DNA of 34,416 nucleotides from Anaerolineales bacterium (GTDB lineage Bacteria; Chloroflexota; Anaerolineae; 4572-78; J111). The translations under genes were made by a program, and so were the position numbers. This document shows positions 34,295-34,416 of the stretch, in pieces (the stretch's first letter is position 1; each line of letters opens with the position of its first letter). The stretch is taken from contig JACKAT010000060.1 of NCBI GenBank assembly GCA_020634935.1, forward strand, positions 1 to 34,416. Direction: 5' to 3'. The notes under the pieces were generated by a model that saw only the letters and a program-made list of their open reading frames with translations, was not told where the DNA came from and made no database searches.

Positions 34295-34416
34295 GGAGCA
34301 ACAAAGCTTGCTTTGTTAATGATTAGGTCAAAGTAAACTTTGACGCTCCGGCGGCGGGAAAGGCGCTGGTAGCGCCGGAGCAACAAAGCTTGCTTTGTTA
34401 ATGATTAGGTCAAAGT
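34295..34416 (-). repeat. 82-bp palindromic array cut by the window end
   Basis: Units begin at 34295 and 34377, again 82 apart. The order is GGAGC, ACAAAGC..GCTTTGT, linker, TCAAAGT..ACTTTGA, GCTCC, as at 24057-24278. The stem has drifted together on both sides (AACAAAGC pairs with GCTTTGTT). The array continues beyond the window and lies directly upstream of hutU. Confidence 0.85.

Noticed and set aside
34239..34304. 22-residue N-terminal extension of HutU
   Set aside because: It runs toward repeat DNA without a ribosome site, whereas AGGAG precedes ATG 34238.

Overview
This is a GC-rich bacterial chromosome segment, most likely from an uncultured Chloroflexota (Anaerolineae/Caldilineae-like). 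That placement is inferred from three things: a giant BTAD-kinase-STAND-WD40 protein, PTPS-related membrane proteins, and many families of short palindromic and simple intergenic repeats, some of which run in frame through genes. I see no rRNA, tRNA, CRISPR array, transposase or phage gene.

Layout. (1) 1-2239: an exported Acg-type nitroreductase and a CPBP membrane protease, bracketed by two direct copies of an 86-bp repeat. (2) 2337-6810, minus strand: a three-gene operon of an HD-domain protein and two paralogous PTPS-related polytopic membrane proteins. The second paralog carries several in-frame simple repeats. (3) 6811-9559: a long intergenic region with a near-consensus promoter, then an EF-G2-type GTPase. 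(4) 9634-14319: a tight operon with a ChlI/ChlD-type chelatase gene split by a -1 frame change at a run of nine A, then a uroporphyrinogen-decarboxylase-family protein, a zinc-ribbon NUDIX hydrolase and tsaD. (5) 14330-17627: a MITE-like hairpin, a zinc-ribbon/HEAT protein, a DUF2231 membrane protein and a DHA2-type MFS exporter. (6) 17770-34238: a dispersed histidine-utilisation locus (hutF, hutI, hutH, hutU, all minus strand), interrupted by a plus-strand tungsten aldehyde:ferredoxin oxidoreductase-like gene and by a 6.4-kb module holding a 1875-residue BTAD/Ser-Thr kinase/STAND/WD40 protein and a divergent repeat lipoprotein.

The Hut genes cover histidine to urocanate (HutH), to imidazolonepropionate (HutU), to formimidoylglutamate (HutI), to N-formylglutamate (HutF). 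The last step (HutG) is not in the window. Repeats saturate the hut region: 82-bp units built from two small palindromes under a shared outer stem occur as tandem arrays, and two 350-bp elements look like that same unit with a hairpin-rich segment of about 200 bp inserted exactly at the centre of one palindrome. The arrays either side of the kinase/lipoprotein module are in opposite orientation.

The strongest candidates for unusual biology are the apparent -1 frameshift that could make both chelatase AAA subunits from one gene, the nested palindromic elements, and the repeat-flanked kinase-STAND-WD40/lipoprotein module inside the hut locus.
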